From Streptomyces sp. NBC_00569 (GTDB lineage: Bacteria; Actinomycetota; Actinomycetes; Streptomycetales; Streptomycetaceae): DNA of 64,000 bases. Shown one piece after another: positions 41,937-51,116 of this stretch. The position numbers and the translations under genes were made by a program. The stretch spans positions 9,727,001-9,791,000 of the forward strand of contig NZ_CP107783.1 in NCBI RefSeq assembly GCF_036345255.1. The letters run 5' to 3'. Numbering within the stretch: the first letter of the stretch is position 1; every line of letters starts with the position of its first letter. The notes under the pieces are model-generated. The model searched no databases and was not told the DNA's origin. It saw only the letters and a program-made list of their open reading frames with translations.

Positions 41937-43073
41937 ATGCACAGCCGTCACCCCGAGATCGACCCCCAGTCGCTGTCCGAGACCGACGAACAGCGCGAAC
42001 TCCGTTCCATCCTGCGGGACTTCTTCACCGACGCGAGCGGCCCCGAGGCCGTCCGCAAGCACCTGGCCACCCCACGCGGATTCGACGAGGCGCTGTGGGC
42101 GCGGCTCGCCGGCGAGATCGGCGTGCACGGGCTGGCGATCCCCGAGGAGTACGGCGGATCGGGCTTCACCTTCGCCGAGCTCGCCGTGGCGCTGGAGGAG
42201 TCGGGGCGCGTCCTTTATTGCGCACCGGTGCTGCCCACGGTGGTCCTCGCCGCGCAGGCCCTGCTCAACAGCGAGGACCGGCAGGCGTGCACGCGCTACC
42301 TGCCACGGATCGCGGACGGCACCCTCACCGCAACAGTGGCCGGTTTCGACGACGCCGCCAAACCCGGCATCAGCGCTCAACACGGGGCGTCGGGCTGGGT
42401 GTTGCGCGGTGCGGCCGACTTCGTGCTCGACGGGGCGGGGGCGGATCTGATCGTGGTGCGGGCCCAAACCCCCGACGGTGCAAGGCTGTTCGCCTGTGAG
42501 CCGCTCGTGGGCACCTGCCTGCGGACACCGCACCGCGTCCTGGACGAGACGCGCCGACAGGCACGGGTGGAGTTCAGCGGCGCACCCGCCACGCTTGTGG
42601 GCGAGTCGGGTGATGTGACGGCGACCCTCGACGCCGGGCGGGCAGCGCTCGCCGCCGAACAGATCGGCGGCAGCGGCCACGCGCTGGACGCCACCGTCGA
42701 ATTCGTCGCGCAGCGCCAGCAGTTCGGGCGCCCCATCGGCTCGTTCCAGGCGGTCAAGCACCGGCTGGCCGACGTGCTGGTCGCCCTTGAGGCGGCCCGA
42801 TCGGCATCCTCGTACGCGACCGTCTGCGTGGCCACGGCCTCGCCGCAGATGCCGGTGGCCGCGAGCGCCGCTGCCGCGGTCTGCTCGGAGACGTTCCGTC
42901 TGGCGACGGCCGAGTACGTCCAGCTGCACGGCGGGATCGGATTCACCTGGGAACACCCGGCTCACCTCTACGTGCGCCGAGCCCGCAGCGCCGAAGTGCT
43001 TTTCGGCACAGTGGACCAGAACCGCGCCAGGCTCGCCGAACTCGTCGGGCTCGCCCCCCGATCCGCCGCCTGA
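41937..43073 (+). CDS. Acyl-CoA dehydrogenase family protein
   Basis: A 378-residue flavoprotein of the acyl-CoA dehydrogenase fold with IPEEYGGSGFTFAELAVALE (N-terminal), QFGRPIGSFQAVKHRLADVL and LHGGIGFTWEHPAHLYVRRA (C-terminal). The middle beta domain is degenerate (no clear SEPxxGSD), as in one subunit of heteromeric actinobacterial dehydrogenases of steroid side-chain degradation. It may therefore work with one of the two other acyl-CoA dehydrogenases encoded at 54596 and 56807. ATG 41937 has GGAG 7 bases upstream. Confidence 0.85.
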   Translation: MHSRHPEIDPQSLSETDEQRELRSILRDFFTDASGPEAVRKHLATPRGFDEALWARLAGEIGVHGLAIPEEYGGSGFTFAELAVALEESGRVLYCAPVLPTVVLAAQALLNSEDRQACTRYLPRIADGTLTATVAGFDDAAKPGISAQHGASGWVLRGAADFVLDGAGADLIVVRAQTPDGARLFACEPLVGTCLRTPHRVLDETRRQARVEFSGAPATLVGESGDVTATLDAGRAALAAEQIGGSGHALDATVEFVAQRQQFGRPIGSFQAVKHRLADVLVALEAARSASSYATVCVATASPQMPVAASAAAAVCSETFRLATAEYVQLHGGIGFTWEHPAHLYVRRARSAEVLFGTVDQNRARLAELVGLAPRSAA

Positions 43074-43097
43074 GCGGGCAGGGAGATGCCGAATCCC

Positions 43098-45059
43098 ATG
43101 AAGCACCCCACCGATCTCGCCCTCGCCGCGCCGTTCACGCTCGGCGCTCTCACCCTGCGTAACCGCCTTGTCGCCACTGCCCATGCCACCGCGGCCGTCG
43201 CGGACGGGGCCCCTACGGAGGCCGACGCGGCCTACTGGCGACGCCTCGCCCAGGGCGGCGCCGCGATGGTGATCACCGGTGGCACCGCCGTCGCCCCCGA
43301 GTCGACCCTGCCGCAGCGCTATCTGACCGAGGCGTGGCGCCCGGAGATCAAGGACGCCGTGCGCCGCCGGGCCGAGGCCATCACCGAGGGCGGCGCCGTC
43401 GCCATCGCGCAGCTCGTCCACCTCGGCCGTGAGACCCTGGGCGCGGGTACCTACTACGCCCCGGTCTCCGCCGCCGCCGTCCGCTCGCCCCGCGAGGCAT
43501 CCGCGCCGCACGCGCTGAGCACCGAGGAAGTACGCGGTGTCGTCGACGCGTTCCGCATCTCGGCGGCGAACAGCGTGCAGGCCGGCTTCCACGGCGTCGA
43601 GCTGCACGCGGGGCACGGCTATCTGCTCGCCCAGTTCCTCTCCCGTGTCACCAACACCCGTGACGACGGCTACGGCGACCGCATCGCCCTGCTCGCCCAG
43701 GTGATCGACGCGATCCGCGCCGAGATCGGTCAACTCCCCATCGGCGTAAGGGTGTCGGTGGAGGCCGGCAAAGCCTCCGGGCTCGGCCTGGACGACCTGA
43801 TCGAGCTGCTTCCACGGCTCGACGCCGCCTCGCCCTTCACGTACGCCAACGTGACGACCGGCGTCCGCAACACGTACGTCCCCGGCATGGCGACGACCCG
43901 CCCGCCGCTCCTCGAATCCGTGGCCCGGCTGCGTGCAGCGGTCGCCGTGCCACTGCTGGTCAGCCAGGGGTTCCGTGGGGTGGCCGATATCGAGCGGGCG
44001 CTGGACGCGGGCGCCGATCTCGTCGGCATGGCGCGGCCGTTCATCGCCGACCCGGACTTCGCCCGCAAAGTGAGCTCCGGCGACGAGCGCGCCATACGCC
44101 CCTGCACCGGCTGCAACGAGGGCTGCCGGACCTTCGAGCCCACCGGGTCCTGCTCGGTGAATCCCGAACTCGGCCCGCCAGGAGCCACCGCCCGCCCGGC
44201 CGTTCCCCTGCTCCTGCGCCGGCGCCCCGGCTCCCGGAGCGGGCCCGTGGCCGTCCTGGGCGCGGGGCCCGCCGGCATGGAATGCGCGATGGCGCTCGCC
44301 CGCACCGGCGCCACGGTGGTCGTCTTCGACAGCGCGCGAGAAGTCGGCGGCCAGGCCCGCCTCGCCGCGCTCGCAGCGCACCGCCCGGGGTGGCAGAAGC
44401 TCGTCGATTTCCAGCGCGACCAGCTCTCCGACCTCGGCGTGCGCGTACGTTTGGGCACATCCCCGATGTCCGCCGAACTCGTGGAGTACGCCCACATCGT
44501 GCTCGCCACCGGCGCCGAGGAGACCGCGGTCCCTGTGCCGGGCGAGCTGCCAACGCTCACCAGCACGGACTTCCTCCAGCAGTACGCCGACGTGGTGCCG
44601 CGGGCCCCCAGGGTCGCCGTCCTCGACGACGGCTTCGGCTGGTGGCAGGGCGTCAGCGCCGTCGAGAGCGCGCTGGCGGCCGGCGCCCGCGAAGTCACGC
44701 TCATCACCCCCGGCAACGGATTCGCCACGGGCCTGTCGCCGGAGAACCGCACCCAGCTGATGAACCGCCTCACCGGCGCGCCGCTCCGTGTCGTCGCCAT
44801 GAACGGCGTGATGTCGACGACCGCGGACGGCGTGCGGCTGTGCCATGTCCTGGACGGCGCGGAGACCGACCTCACTGCCGACGTCCTGGTGACCGTCGGC
44901 GAACGCCACCCGCGCCGCCCGGACTTCACCCCGGCCGACGGGCAGAGCGTCCGAGCCGTCGGCGACTGCGTCGTGCCGCGCCGCATCGCCCATGCCGTCG
45001 CCGAAGGTCGCGCGGCCGCGGAGGCGGTCGCCGCGGGACCGCCGTCGGCCATGTCCTGA
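43098..45059 (+). CDS. Old yellow enzyme/NAD(P)-oxidoreductase fusion (2,4-dienoyl-CoA reductase type)
   Basis: A 653-residue two-part flavoenzyme. Residues 1-340 form an FMN TIM barrel (FTLGALTLRNRLVATAHATA, then GFHGVELHAGHGYLLAQFLS). A four-cysteine cluster site follows (CTGCNEGCRTFEPTGSC), expected to bind 4Fe-4S. Residues about 380-650 form FAD/NAD(P) domains (VAVLGAGPAGMECAMALART, ending VGDCVVPRRIAHAVAEG). The class reduces conjugated double bonds of enones or dienoyl-CoAs. ATG 43098 is preferred to ATG 43086, which abuts the GGGAG ribosome binding site. Confidence 0.88.
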   Translation: MKHPTDLALAAPFTLGALTLRNRLVATAHATAAVADGAPTEADAAYWRRLAQGGAAMVITGGTAVAPESTLPQRYLTEAWRPEIKDAVRRRAEAITEGGAVAIAQLVHLGRETLGAGTYYAPVSAAAVRSPREASAPHALSTEEVRGVVDAFRISAANSVQAGFHGVELHAGHGYLLAQFLSRVTNTRDDGYGDRIALLAQVIDAIRAEIGQLPIGVRVSVEAGKASGLGLDDLIELLPRLDAASPFTYANVTTGVRNTYVPGMATTRPPLLESVARLRAAVAVPLLVSQGFRGVADIERALDAGADLVGMARPFIADPDFARKVSSGDERAIRPCTGCNEGCRTFEPTGSCSVNPELGPPGATARPAVPLLLRRRPGSRSGPVAVLGAGPAGMECAMALARTGATVVVFDSAREVGGQARLAALAAHRPGWQKLVDFQRDQLSDLGVRVRLGTSPMSAELVEYAHIVLATGAEETAVPVPGELPTLTSTDFLQQYADVVPRAPRVAVLDDGFGWWQGVSAVESALAAGAREVTLITPGNGFATGLSPENRTQLMNRLTGAPLRVVAMNGVMSTTADGVRLCHVLDGAETDLTADVLVTVGERHPRRPDFTPADGQSVRAVGDCVVPRRIAHAVAEGRAAAEAVAAGPPSAMS

Positions 45060-45142
45060 GCCGAAGGACCTCGCGGGGCACCGCTCAGCGGTGGCCCGCC
45101 CGCGTGTTGATTCCCGACCATCCCAAGAAGAGCGAGGTAGCA

Positions 45143-46672
45143 ATGACACGTCGCATCGTGGTGTGTGGAGGCGGCTCCGCAGGAGGAGTTCTGGCCGCTC
45201 GGCTCAGCGAGGACCCCGGCAACTCGGTCACGCTGATCGAGGCGGGCCCCGACTACCGCACGCCGGAGGAGACCGCCCCCGAGGTCCTCGACGCCGACAA
45301 GATCGGGTTCACCACGCACGACTGGGGCTACACGTCGACCGACGAGGTCGCCGAGGCCGACAACATCCCGATGTTCGGCAAGGTGAAGAAGGAGTCCGTC
45401 CCCGTCCTGCGGGGCAAGGTCATCGGCGGCTCCTCATCCGTCAACGGCGCCAACGCCCTGCGTCCCACCCCGGACGACCTCGCCCGCTGGACCGGCCTCG
45501 GCAACGACCGCTGGTCCTGGGACCAGGTCCTGCCCTACCTGAAGAAGCTGGAGGACGACCCGGCCGGCGGTGAACTGCACGGCACCGGCGGCCCCGTGCA
45601 CATCGAGCGCTTCACCGAAAGCAGCGGGCTGCGCCCGGTCCAGGCCGCGTTCCTGGACGCCTGCGCCCAGGCCGGCCACTCCGTGCACGAGGACATGAAC
45701 GGCGCCGACCAGCTCGGCGCGGGCCCGCTTCCCCTCAACCGCGCGAACGGCATCCGCCAGAGCTCCGCCATCGCCTACCTCGGCCCGGCGCGCGGCCGTA
45801 CGAACCTCACCGTCCTCGGCGAACGGACCGTGGACCGCGTCGAGTTCACCAAGGACGCCACGGCACGTGCCGTACTTCTCACCGACGGAACCCGCCTGGA
45901 AGCCGACCTGATCGTCCTCGCCGCGGGCTCGATCGGCAGCCCGTCGATCCTGATGCGCTCCGGCGTAGGCCCGCGGCGGATCCTCGACGAGCTGTCCATA
46001 CCGGTGGTCCGCACCCTTGAAGGCGTCGGCCGGAATCTCCGCGACCACCCGATGGTCTACCTCACCTACCAGGTGGACGAGGAAGCCGTCGGCGAACTCA
46101 CCCCGCCCCTGCAGAGCGTGCTCACTTTCGCCGCGAGCGGCGCCGACAGCGGCGACGCTGTCGACCTGCACGCCGTCGTTCTGACGATGGAGCCCGGGGA
46201 GCTGCTGGTGCCGCTCGTCCTGTACCGCCCGTACTCCCTGGGCAGCATGGAGATCGTCTCCCGCGACCCGGACGCCGCACCGCGGATCGGTCTCGGCCTC
46301 TTCGAGCACCCCGACGACCTGCGGCGCATGGTGTCCGGCATCCGCCACATGCGGCAGATCATGGAGTCGTCCCCGCTGCGGAAATACATCAAGGCCGAGA
46401 CTTGGCCCGGCCCCGCGGTCACCACCGACGCCGACCTGGTCCACGCCGTCCTCCAGGGCAAGAACACCTGCTGCCACGCCGTCGGGACGTGTGCGATGGG
46501 CGGTGAGGGGACTTCCACCGCGGTCGTCGACCAGTACGGCAAGGTGCACGGCACGGACGGTCTGTACGTCGTGGACGCCTCGATCATGCCGGACATCCCG
46601 GCGCTGCCGACCAACACGACGACCATGATGCTGGCCGAGCGCATCGCCGACGACCTGCGCATGGGCGGCTGA
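45143..46672 (+). CDS. GMC-family FAD alcohol oxidoreductase
   Basis: A 509-residue glucose-methanol-choline oxidoreductase. The FAD motif is VVCGGGSAGGVLAARLSEDP (about residues 6-25). The GMC signatures are GKVIGGSSSVNGAN and AGSIGSPSILMRSGVGP. Active-site residues are His in CCHAVGTCAMG and Asn in ALPTNTTTMML. It probably oxidises an alcohol intermediate. ATG 45143 has GAGGTAG 6 bases upstream. It is the last gene of the run from 37237 and ends at a perfect hairpin. Confidence 0.9.
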   Translation: MTRRIVVCGGGSAGGVLAARLSEDPGNSVTLIEAGPDYRTPEETAPEVLDADKIGFTTHDWGYTSTDEVAEADNIPMFGKVKKESVPVLRGKVIGGSSSVNGANALRPTPDDLARWTGLGNDRWSWDQVLPYLKKLEDDPAGGELHGTGGPVHIERFTESSGLRPVQAAFLDACAQAGHSVHEDMNGADQLGAGPLPLNRANGIRQSSAIAYLGPARGRTNLTVLGERTVDRVEFTKDATARAVLLTDGTRLEADLIVLAAGSIGSPSILMRSGVGPRRILDELSIPVVRTLEGVGRNLRDHPMVYLTYQVDEEAVGELTPPLQSVLTFAASGADSGDAVDLHAVVLTMEPGELLVPLVLYRPYSLGSMEIVSRDPDAAPRIGLGLFEHPDDLRRMVSGIRHMRQIMESSPLRKYIKAETWPGPAVTTDADLVHAVLQGKNTCCHAVGTCAMGGEGTSTAVVDQYGKVHGTDGLYVVDASIMPDIPALPTNTTTMMLAERIADDLRMGG

Positions 46673-46681
46673 CCCGCACGG

Positions 46682-46723
46682 TACGTGAAAGCCGGCCGCT
46701 GTCCAGCGGCCGGCTTTCACGTA
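46682..46723. terminator. Perfect bidirectional hairpin terminator
   Basis: A 19-bp perfect inverted repeat (TACGTGAAAGCCGGCCGCT and its complement) with loop GTCC, between the convergent GMC oxidoreductase and 3-hydroxyacyl-CoA dehydrogenase genes. The AAA/TTT run at the outer stem would help termination in both directions. Confidence 0.92.
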
Positions 46724-46741
46724 TGTGGTGAGGTGTTGTCG

Positions 46742-47605
46742 TCAGGCGTCGTACGCGTAGAACCCGCGCCCGCTCTTACGGCCCAGATGCCCCGCGGTCA
46801 CCATCCGCTGCAGCAGCGGAGGAGCGGCGTACAGGGGCTCCTTGAACTCCTCGTACAGCGAGTCGGCCACGGCCTGCGCGGTGTCCAGGCCGATCAGGTC
46901 GAGCAGCCGCAGCGGCCCCATCGGGTGGGCGCAGCCCAGCTCCATCCCGCGGTCGATGTCCTCGGGACGGGCCGCGCCGGACTCGACCATGCGGATCGCG
47001 GCGAGCAGATACGGCACGAGCAGCGCGTTGACCACGAAGCCCGACCGGTCGGGTGCCTGCACGACCTCCTTGCCCAGCCCCTCGGCGGCGAAGTCGCGGG
47101 CGCGGGCCAGGGTGTCGGCGCCGGTGGTGAGGGCGGGGATCAGCTCGACGAGCTTCTGCACCGGTACGGGGTTGAAGAAGTGCAGGCCCACCACCTGGGA
47201 GGCGCGGCCGGTGGCGACGGCGAGGTCGACGACGGGGATCGACGAGGTGTTCGTGGCGAGCACCGCGTGCGGATCGGCCACCACCTTGTCCAGCTGACGG
47301 AAGACCTCGAGTTTCACCTCCCGGCTCTCGGCGACGGCCTCGACGACGAACTGCCGGTCGGACAGGTCTCCCAGGTCATGCGTGAACGAGAGCCGGGCGA
47401 GTGCGTGGTCACGGTCGGCCTCGGTGAGCTTGCCGCGTCGCAGCCCGCGGTCGAGGGACGCGGTGACGCGGGCGCGGCCGATGGCGGCGAGTTCGGGGGT
47501 CGATTCGGCGACGGTCACGTCCAGGCCGCGCAGCGCGGCGACCTCGGCGATGCCGGAGCCCATGAGGCCGCAGCCGACGACGCCGAGGCGGGAGATGGCA
47601 GTCAT
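46742..47605 (-). CDS. 3-hydroxyacyl-CoA (3-hydroxybutyryl-CoA type) dehydrogenase
   Basis: A 287-residue single-function dehydrogenase of the FadB2/Hbd type. The NAD motif is LGVVGCGLMGSGIAEVAALR (residues about 7-26). The catalytic His-Glu pair lies in GLHFFNPVPVQKLVELIP. The C-terminal helical domain is intact, ending LGRKSGRGFYAYDA. It would oxidise (S)-3-hydroxybutyryl-CoA or related esters. It follows icmF in the same direction with a 53-base gap, so the pair can turn isobutyryl-CoA into an acetoacetyl-CoA-level intermediate with a dehydrogenase and a hydratase. ATG 47605 is chosen for ribosome binding site spacing. Confidence 0.9.
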   Translation of the reverse strand: MTAISRLGVVGCGLMGSGIAEVAALRGLDVTVAESTPELAAIGRARVTASLDRGLRRGKLTEADRDHALARLSFTHDLGDLSDRQFVVEAVAESREVKLEVFRQLDKVVADPHAVLATNTSSIPVVDLAVATGRASQVVGLHFFNPVPVQKLVELIPALTTGADTLARARDFAAEGLGKEVVQAPDRSGFVVNALLVPYLLAAIRMVESGAARPEDIDRGMELGCAHPMGPLRLLDLIGLDTAQAVADSLYEEFKEPLYAAPPLLQRMVTAGHLGRKSGRGFYAYDA

Positions 47606-47658
47606 GAACATCCCTTCTTGTTGGAGGAGTTGGCGGGAGTCGGTGTTGTGGAGGGGCA

Positions 47659-50600
47659 TCAGACGTTGCGCCGGTACGCCCCGCCCACCTCGAAGAAGGC
47701 CTCGGTGATCTGCTGGAGCGAACAGACCCGCGCGGCGTCCATCAGCACGGCGAAGACGTTCTCCCCGTCGGCCGCGGCCCGCTTGAGCTCGGCGAGGGCG
47801 GCGCGGGCCAGGTCCTCGTGGCGAACCTGGAAGTCATGGACGCGGTCGAGCTGGGACTGCTTCTCCTGCTCGGTGGCGCGGGCCAGTTCGACGACGGGCG
47901 CGCCCTGCCCTTCCTCGGCACGGGGGGCGCGGAAGGTGTTGACGCCGATGATCGGCAGGGACCCGTCGTGCTTGCGCTCCTCGTAGAGCAGCGACTCGTC
48001 CTGGATACGGCCGCGTTGGTAGCCGGTCTCCATCGCGCCGAGCACCCCGCCCCGCTCACTGATCCGCTCGAACTCCGTGAGCACCGCCTCCTCCAGGAGA
48101 TCGGTGAGTTCGTCGATGATGTACGAGCCCTGCAGTGGGTTCTCGTTCATCGCCAGGCCCCACTCGCGGTTGATGATCAGCTGGATGGCGAGTGCCCGTC
48201 GGACGGAGTCCTCGGTGGGGGTGGTGACCGCCTCGTCGAAGGCGTTGGTGTGCAGGCTGTTGCAGTTGTCGTAGATCGCGATGAGGGCTTGCAAGGTGGT
48301 GCGGATGTCGTTGAAGTCCATCTCCTGGGCGTGCAGGGAGCGGCCGGAGGTCTGCACGTGGTACTTGAGCTTCTGGCTGCGCTCGTTCGCCCCGTACCGG
48401 TCGCGCATGGCGACGGCCCAGATGCGCCGGGCCACCCGGCCGAGCACCGAGTACTCCGGATCCATGCCGTTGGAGAAGAAGAACGACAGGTTCGGCGCGA
48501 AGTCGTCGATGTCCATCCCGCGCGCCAGGTACGACTCGACGTACGTGAACCCGTTGGCGAGCGTGAAGGCGAGCTGGCTGATCGGGTTCGCCCCGGCCTC
48601 GGCGATGTGATAGCCCGAGATGGACACGGAGTAGAAGTTGCGGACGTCCTGCTCGATGAACCACGCCTGGATGTCACCCATCATGCGCAGGCTGAACTCC
48701 GTCGAGAACAAGCAGGTGTTCTGGCCCTGGTCCTCCTTGAGGATGTCGGCCTGTACGGTGCCGCGCACAGTGCGGAGCACCTCGGCCCGGATCTCCCGGT
48801 CCTGCTCGGGTCCGGGCGCGTGGCCATGCTCGGCGGCGTATGCGTCGAGCCTCTGGTCGATGGCGGTGTTGAGGAAGAACGCGAGGATCGTGGGCGCCGG
48901 GCCGTTGATCGTCATCGACACGGACGTGGTCGGTGCGACCAGGTCGAACCCGTCGTACAGCGCCTTCATGTCGTCCAGTGTTGCCACCGAGACTCCCGAG
49001 GTGCCGACCTTGCCGTAGACGTCGGGGCGCGGATCGGGGTCGCGGCCGTACAGCGTGACGGAGTCGAAGGCCGTGGACAGGCGGGTCGCCTCGCCACCCT
49101 CGGACAGCAGCTTGAACCGGCGGTTGGTACGGAACGGATCGCCCTCGCCGGCGAACATCCGCGCCGGGTCCTCGCCCTCCCGCTTGAAGGGGAACACCCC
49201 GGCCGTGAAGGGGAACGAGCCCGGCAGGTTCTCCTCCCGCAGGAATCGCAACAGCTCCCCGTGGTCCGTGTACCGCGGCAGCGCCACGCGCGGTATCCGG
49301 CTGCCCGACAGCGACTCTCGCACAAGGCCGGTGCGCAGCTCCCGGCCGCGGACGGTGAACACCAACTCGTCGCCGCTGTAGGCCTGCACGGTGCGCGGCC
49401 ACTGCTCCAGCGCACTCCGGGCATCCTCGCCCAACCGCTCCCGTGCCTCGCCGAGCAACCGGTCGACGTCGGAGGCCGAAGCGTGCGCACCAACCAACTC
49501 CGCGCGCACCGAAGTCAGTTGCTGAACCCGTCGGGCCGCCTCGGCCTGGTCACTGGTGCGCGCATGGTACGTACGCACCGCCTCGGCGATGTCGGACAGA
49601 TAGCGCGCCCGCGACGGGGGCACGATCTGGGCCGCACCACTGGAATGGCGGACCGCCACCGCGGGCAGCGCGCCGGGGCGGACCGGCATGCCCCGCTCGC
49701 CGAGCAGGGTGCGCAGATGCTGGTAGAGCGCGGTGACGCCGTCGTCGTTGAAGGTCGCGGCACTGGTGCCGAAGACCGGCATCTCGTCGGGGCGGGAGCT
49801 GAACGCCTCTCGGTTGCGCACGAGTTGGCGTCCGACGTCGCGCATCGCGTCCGCCGCGCCACGCCGCTCGAACTTGTTGATGGCGACGACGTCCGCGAAG
49901 TCGAGCATGTCGATCTTCTCGAGCTGAGAGGCGGCGCCGAACTCGGGCGTCATGACGTACAGCGACACATCCGCGTAGGGCACGATCGCCGCGTCGCCCT
50001 GGCCGATGCCGGGCGTCTCGATGATGACCAGGTCGTAGCCGGCCGCCTTGCAGGCCGTGATCGACTCTGCCAGACCTTCGGGGAGTTCACTGCTGCCCCG
50101 CGTGGCCAGCGAGCGGAAGAAGACCCGGTCGCCGTCGAGGGAGTTCATGCGGATGCGGTCGCCGAGCAGGGCGCCGCCGCCCCGGCGCCGGGTGGGGTCC
50201 ACGGCGAGGACCGCCACCCGCGGCGCGTCCCGCTGGTCGGTGCGGAGCCTGCGGACGAGCTCGTCGGTCAGCGAGGACTTGCCGGATCCGCCGGTGCCGG
50301 TGATGCCGAGCACCGGCACCGGCCGCGCCCCGGCCGCCTTCTCGAGCGCGCGCAGATCCGCGGCGGGCACGGTACCGGCGGCTGCCCCGGACAACAGCCG
50401 GGCCAGTGCCTGGCGCTCACCGGCCAGCACCCGGCCGATCTCGGCGGGCGCCTCCTCCCACGGGGCGGTGTCGCACTCCTCGATCATCGCCCGGATCATG
50501 CCGACCAGGCCGAGCCGCTGCCCGTCCTCGGGCGAGAAGATCCGTACGCCCGCCCGCGAGAGACGCTCGATCTCCTGCGGCACGATCACGCCGCCGCCCC

Positions 50601-50910
50601 CGCCGAAGACGCGCACCCGTCCGGCGCCGCGCTCCCGCAGCGACTCGACGAGGTACTCGAAGTATTCGATGTGGCCGCCTTGATAGGAGCTGACGGCCAC
50701 CCCCTGGACGTCCTCCTCCAGGGCGGCGTCCACGACCTCGCTCACCGAACGGTTGTGCCCGAGGTGGATCACCTCCGCGCCCTGGGCCTGCAGGATGCGC
50801 CGCATGATGTTGATCGACGCGTCATGGCCGTCGAAGAGGCTCGAGGCGGTCACGAAGCGGACGGGATGCTGAGCGCGGTACGGCCGCGCCGCCGCGTCAC
50901 CGGCGGACAT
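47659..50910 (-). CDS. icmF: Fused isobutyryl-CoA mutase IcmF
   Basis: A 1083-residue B12-dependent mutase with the IcmF architecture: N-terminal cobalamin domain (SSLFDGHDASIN, His29 as cobalt ligand), central MeaI-type GTPase chaperone (GITGTGGSGKSSLTDEL, Walker A near 210), and C-terminal mutase barrel (QNTCLFSTEFSLRMMGDIQA, then YHVQTSGRSLHAQEMD). The barrel region AFDSVTLYG with Phe, and Gln in VQTSGRS, are the residues I recall as marking isobutyryl-CoA rather than methylmalonyl-CoA specificity. The enzyme interconverts isobutyryl-CoA and n-butyryl-CoA (also pivalyl/isovaleryl-CoA). ATG 50910 has AGGAG 6 bases upstream; box E lies in the divergent promoter region. Confidence 0.93.
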   Translation of the reverse strand: MSAGDAAARPYRAQHPVRFVTASSLFDGHDASINIMRRILQAQGAEVIHLGHNRSVSEVVDAALEEDVQGVAVSSYQGGHIEYFEYLVESLRERGAGRVRVFGGGGGVIVPQEIERLSRAGVRIFSPEDGQRLGLVGMIRAMIEECDTAPWEEAPAEIGRVLAGERQALARLLSGAAAGTVPAADLRALEKAAGARPVPVLGITGTGGSGKSSLTDELVRRLRTDQRDAPRVAVLAVDPTRRRGGGALLGDRIRMNSLDGDRVFFRSLATRGSSELPEGLAESITACKAAGYDLVIIETPGIGQGDAAIVPYADVSLYVMTPEFGAASQLEKIDMLDFADVVAINKFERRGAADAMRDVGRQLVRNREAFSSRPDEMPVFGTSAATFNDDGVTALYQHLRTLLGERGMPVRPGALPAVAVRHSSGAAQIVPPSRARYLSDIAEAVRTYHARTSDQAEAARRVQQLTSVRAELVGAHASASDVDRLLGEARERLGEDARSALEQWPRTVQAYSGDELVFTVRGRELRTGLVRESLSGSRIPRVALPRYTDHGELLRFLREENLPGSFPFTAGVFPFKREGEDPARMFAGEGDPFRTNRRFKLLSEGGEATRLSTAFDSVTLYGRDPDPRPDVYGKVGTSGVSVATLDDMKALYDGFDLVAPTTSVSMTINGPAPTILAFFLNTAIDQRLDAYAAEHGHAPGPEQDREIRAEVLRTVRGTVQADILKEDQGQNTCLFSTEFSLRMMGDIQAWFIEQDVRNFYSVSISGYHIAEAGANPISQLAFTLANGFTYVESYLARGMDIDDFAPNLSFFFSNGMDPEYSVLGRVARRIWAVAMRDRYGANERSQKLKYHVQTSGRSLHAQEMDFNDIRTTLQALIAIYDNCNSLHTNAFDEAVTTPTEDSVRRALAIQLIINREWGLAMNENPLQGSYIIDELTDLLEEAVLTEFERISERGGVLGAMETGYQRGRIQDESLLYEERKHDGSLPIIGVNTFRAPRAEEGQGAPVVELARATEQEKQSQLDRVHDFQVRHEDLARAALAELKRAAADGENVFAVLMDAARVCSLQQITEAFFEVGGAYRRNV

Positions 50911-51057
50911 ATGCACTCCTGACTGCCCTCTGCCCGCGTCGACAGGGGGCGGATACGGGTGGGACCGGTCGGGGCCGAGGGCTGGTGCATGGAACCCCTG
51001 AGCCCCTCCTGGGCCTGAATCAAAGTAGGTGCAGGCTTCAAGCATAGCCGTTGAAGT

Positions 51058-51072
51058 CAATTCAGTTCAGTG
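51058..51072. promoter_or_regulatory. Regulon box E, between icmF and an alcohol dehydrogenase gene
   Basis: On the minus strand CACTGAACTGAATTG, two deviations at the ends from AACTGARYTSARTTC. It is flanked by GT and AC, giving GTCA...TGAC ends. It can serve both divergent units. Confidence 0.72.
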
Positions 51073-51116
51073 ACAGTCTCGACAGTGTCGTACTGGAGCG
51101 ATTCCCAGGAGGAACG

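Noticed and set aside
41847..45149. Open frame of 1100 codons on the minus strand
   Set aside because: Antisense to the acyl-CoA dehydrogenase and old yellow enzyme genes; composition is rich in Arg, Gly and Ala without any motif.
47818..50922. Open frame of more than 1000 codons on the plus strand
   Set aside because: It lies exactly antisense to icmF, whose minus-strand product has a complete domain structure. The opposite frame is an artefact of high GC at third positions.
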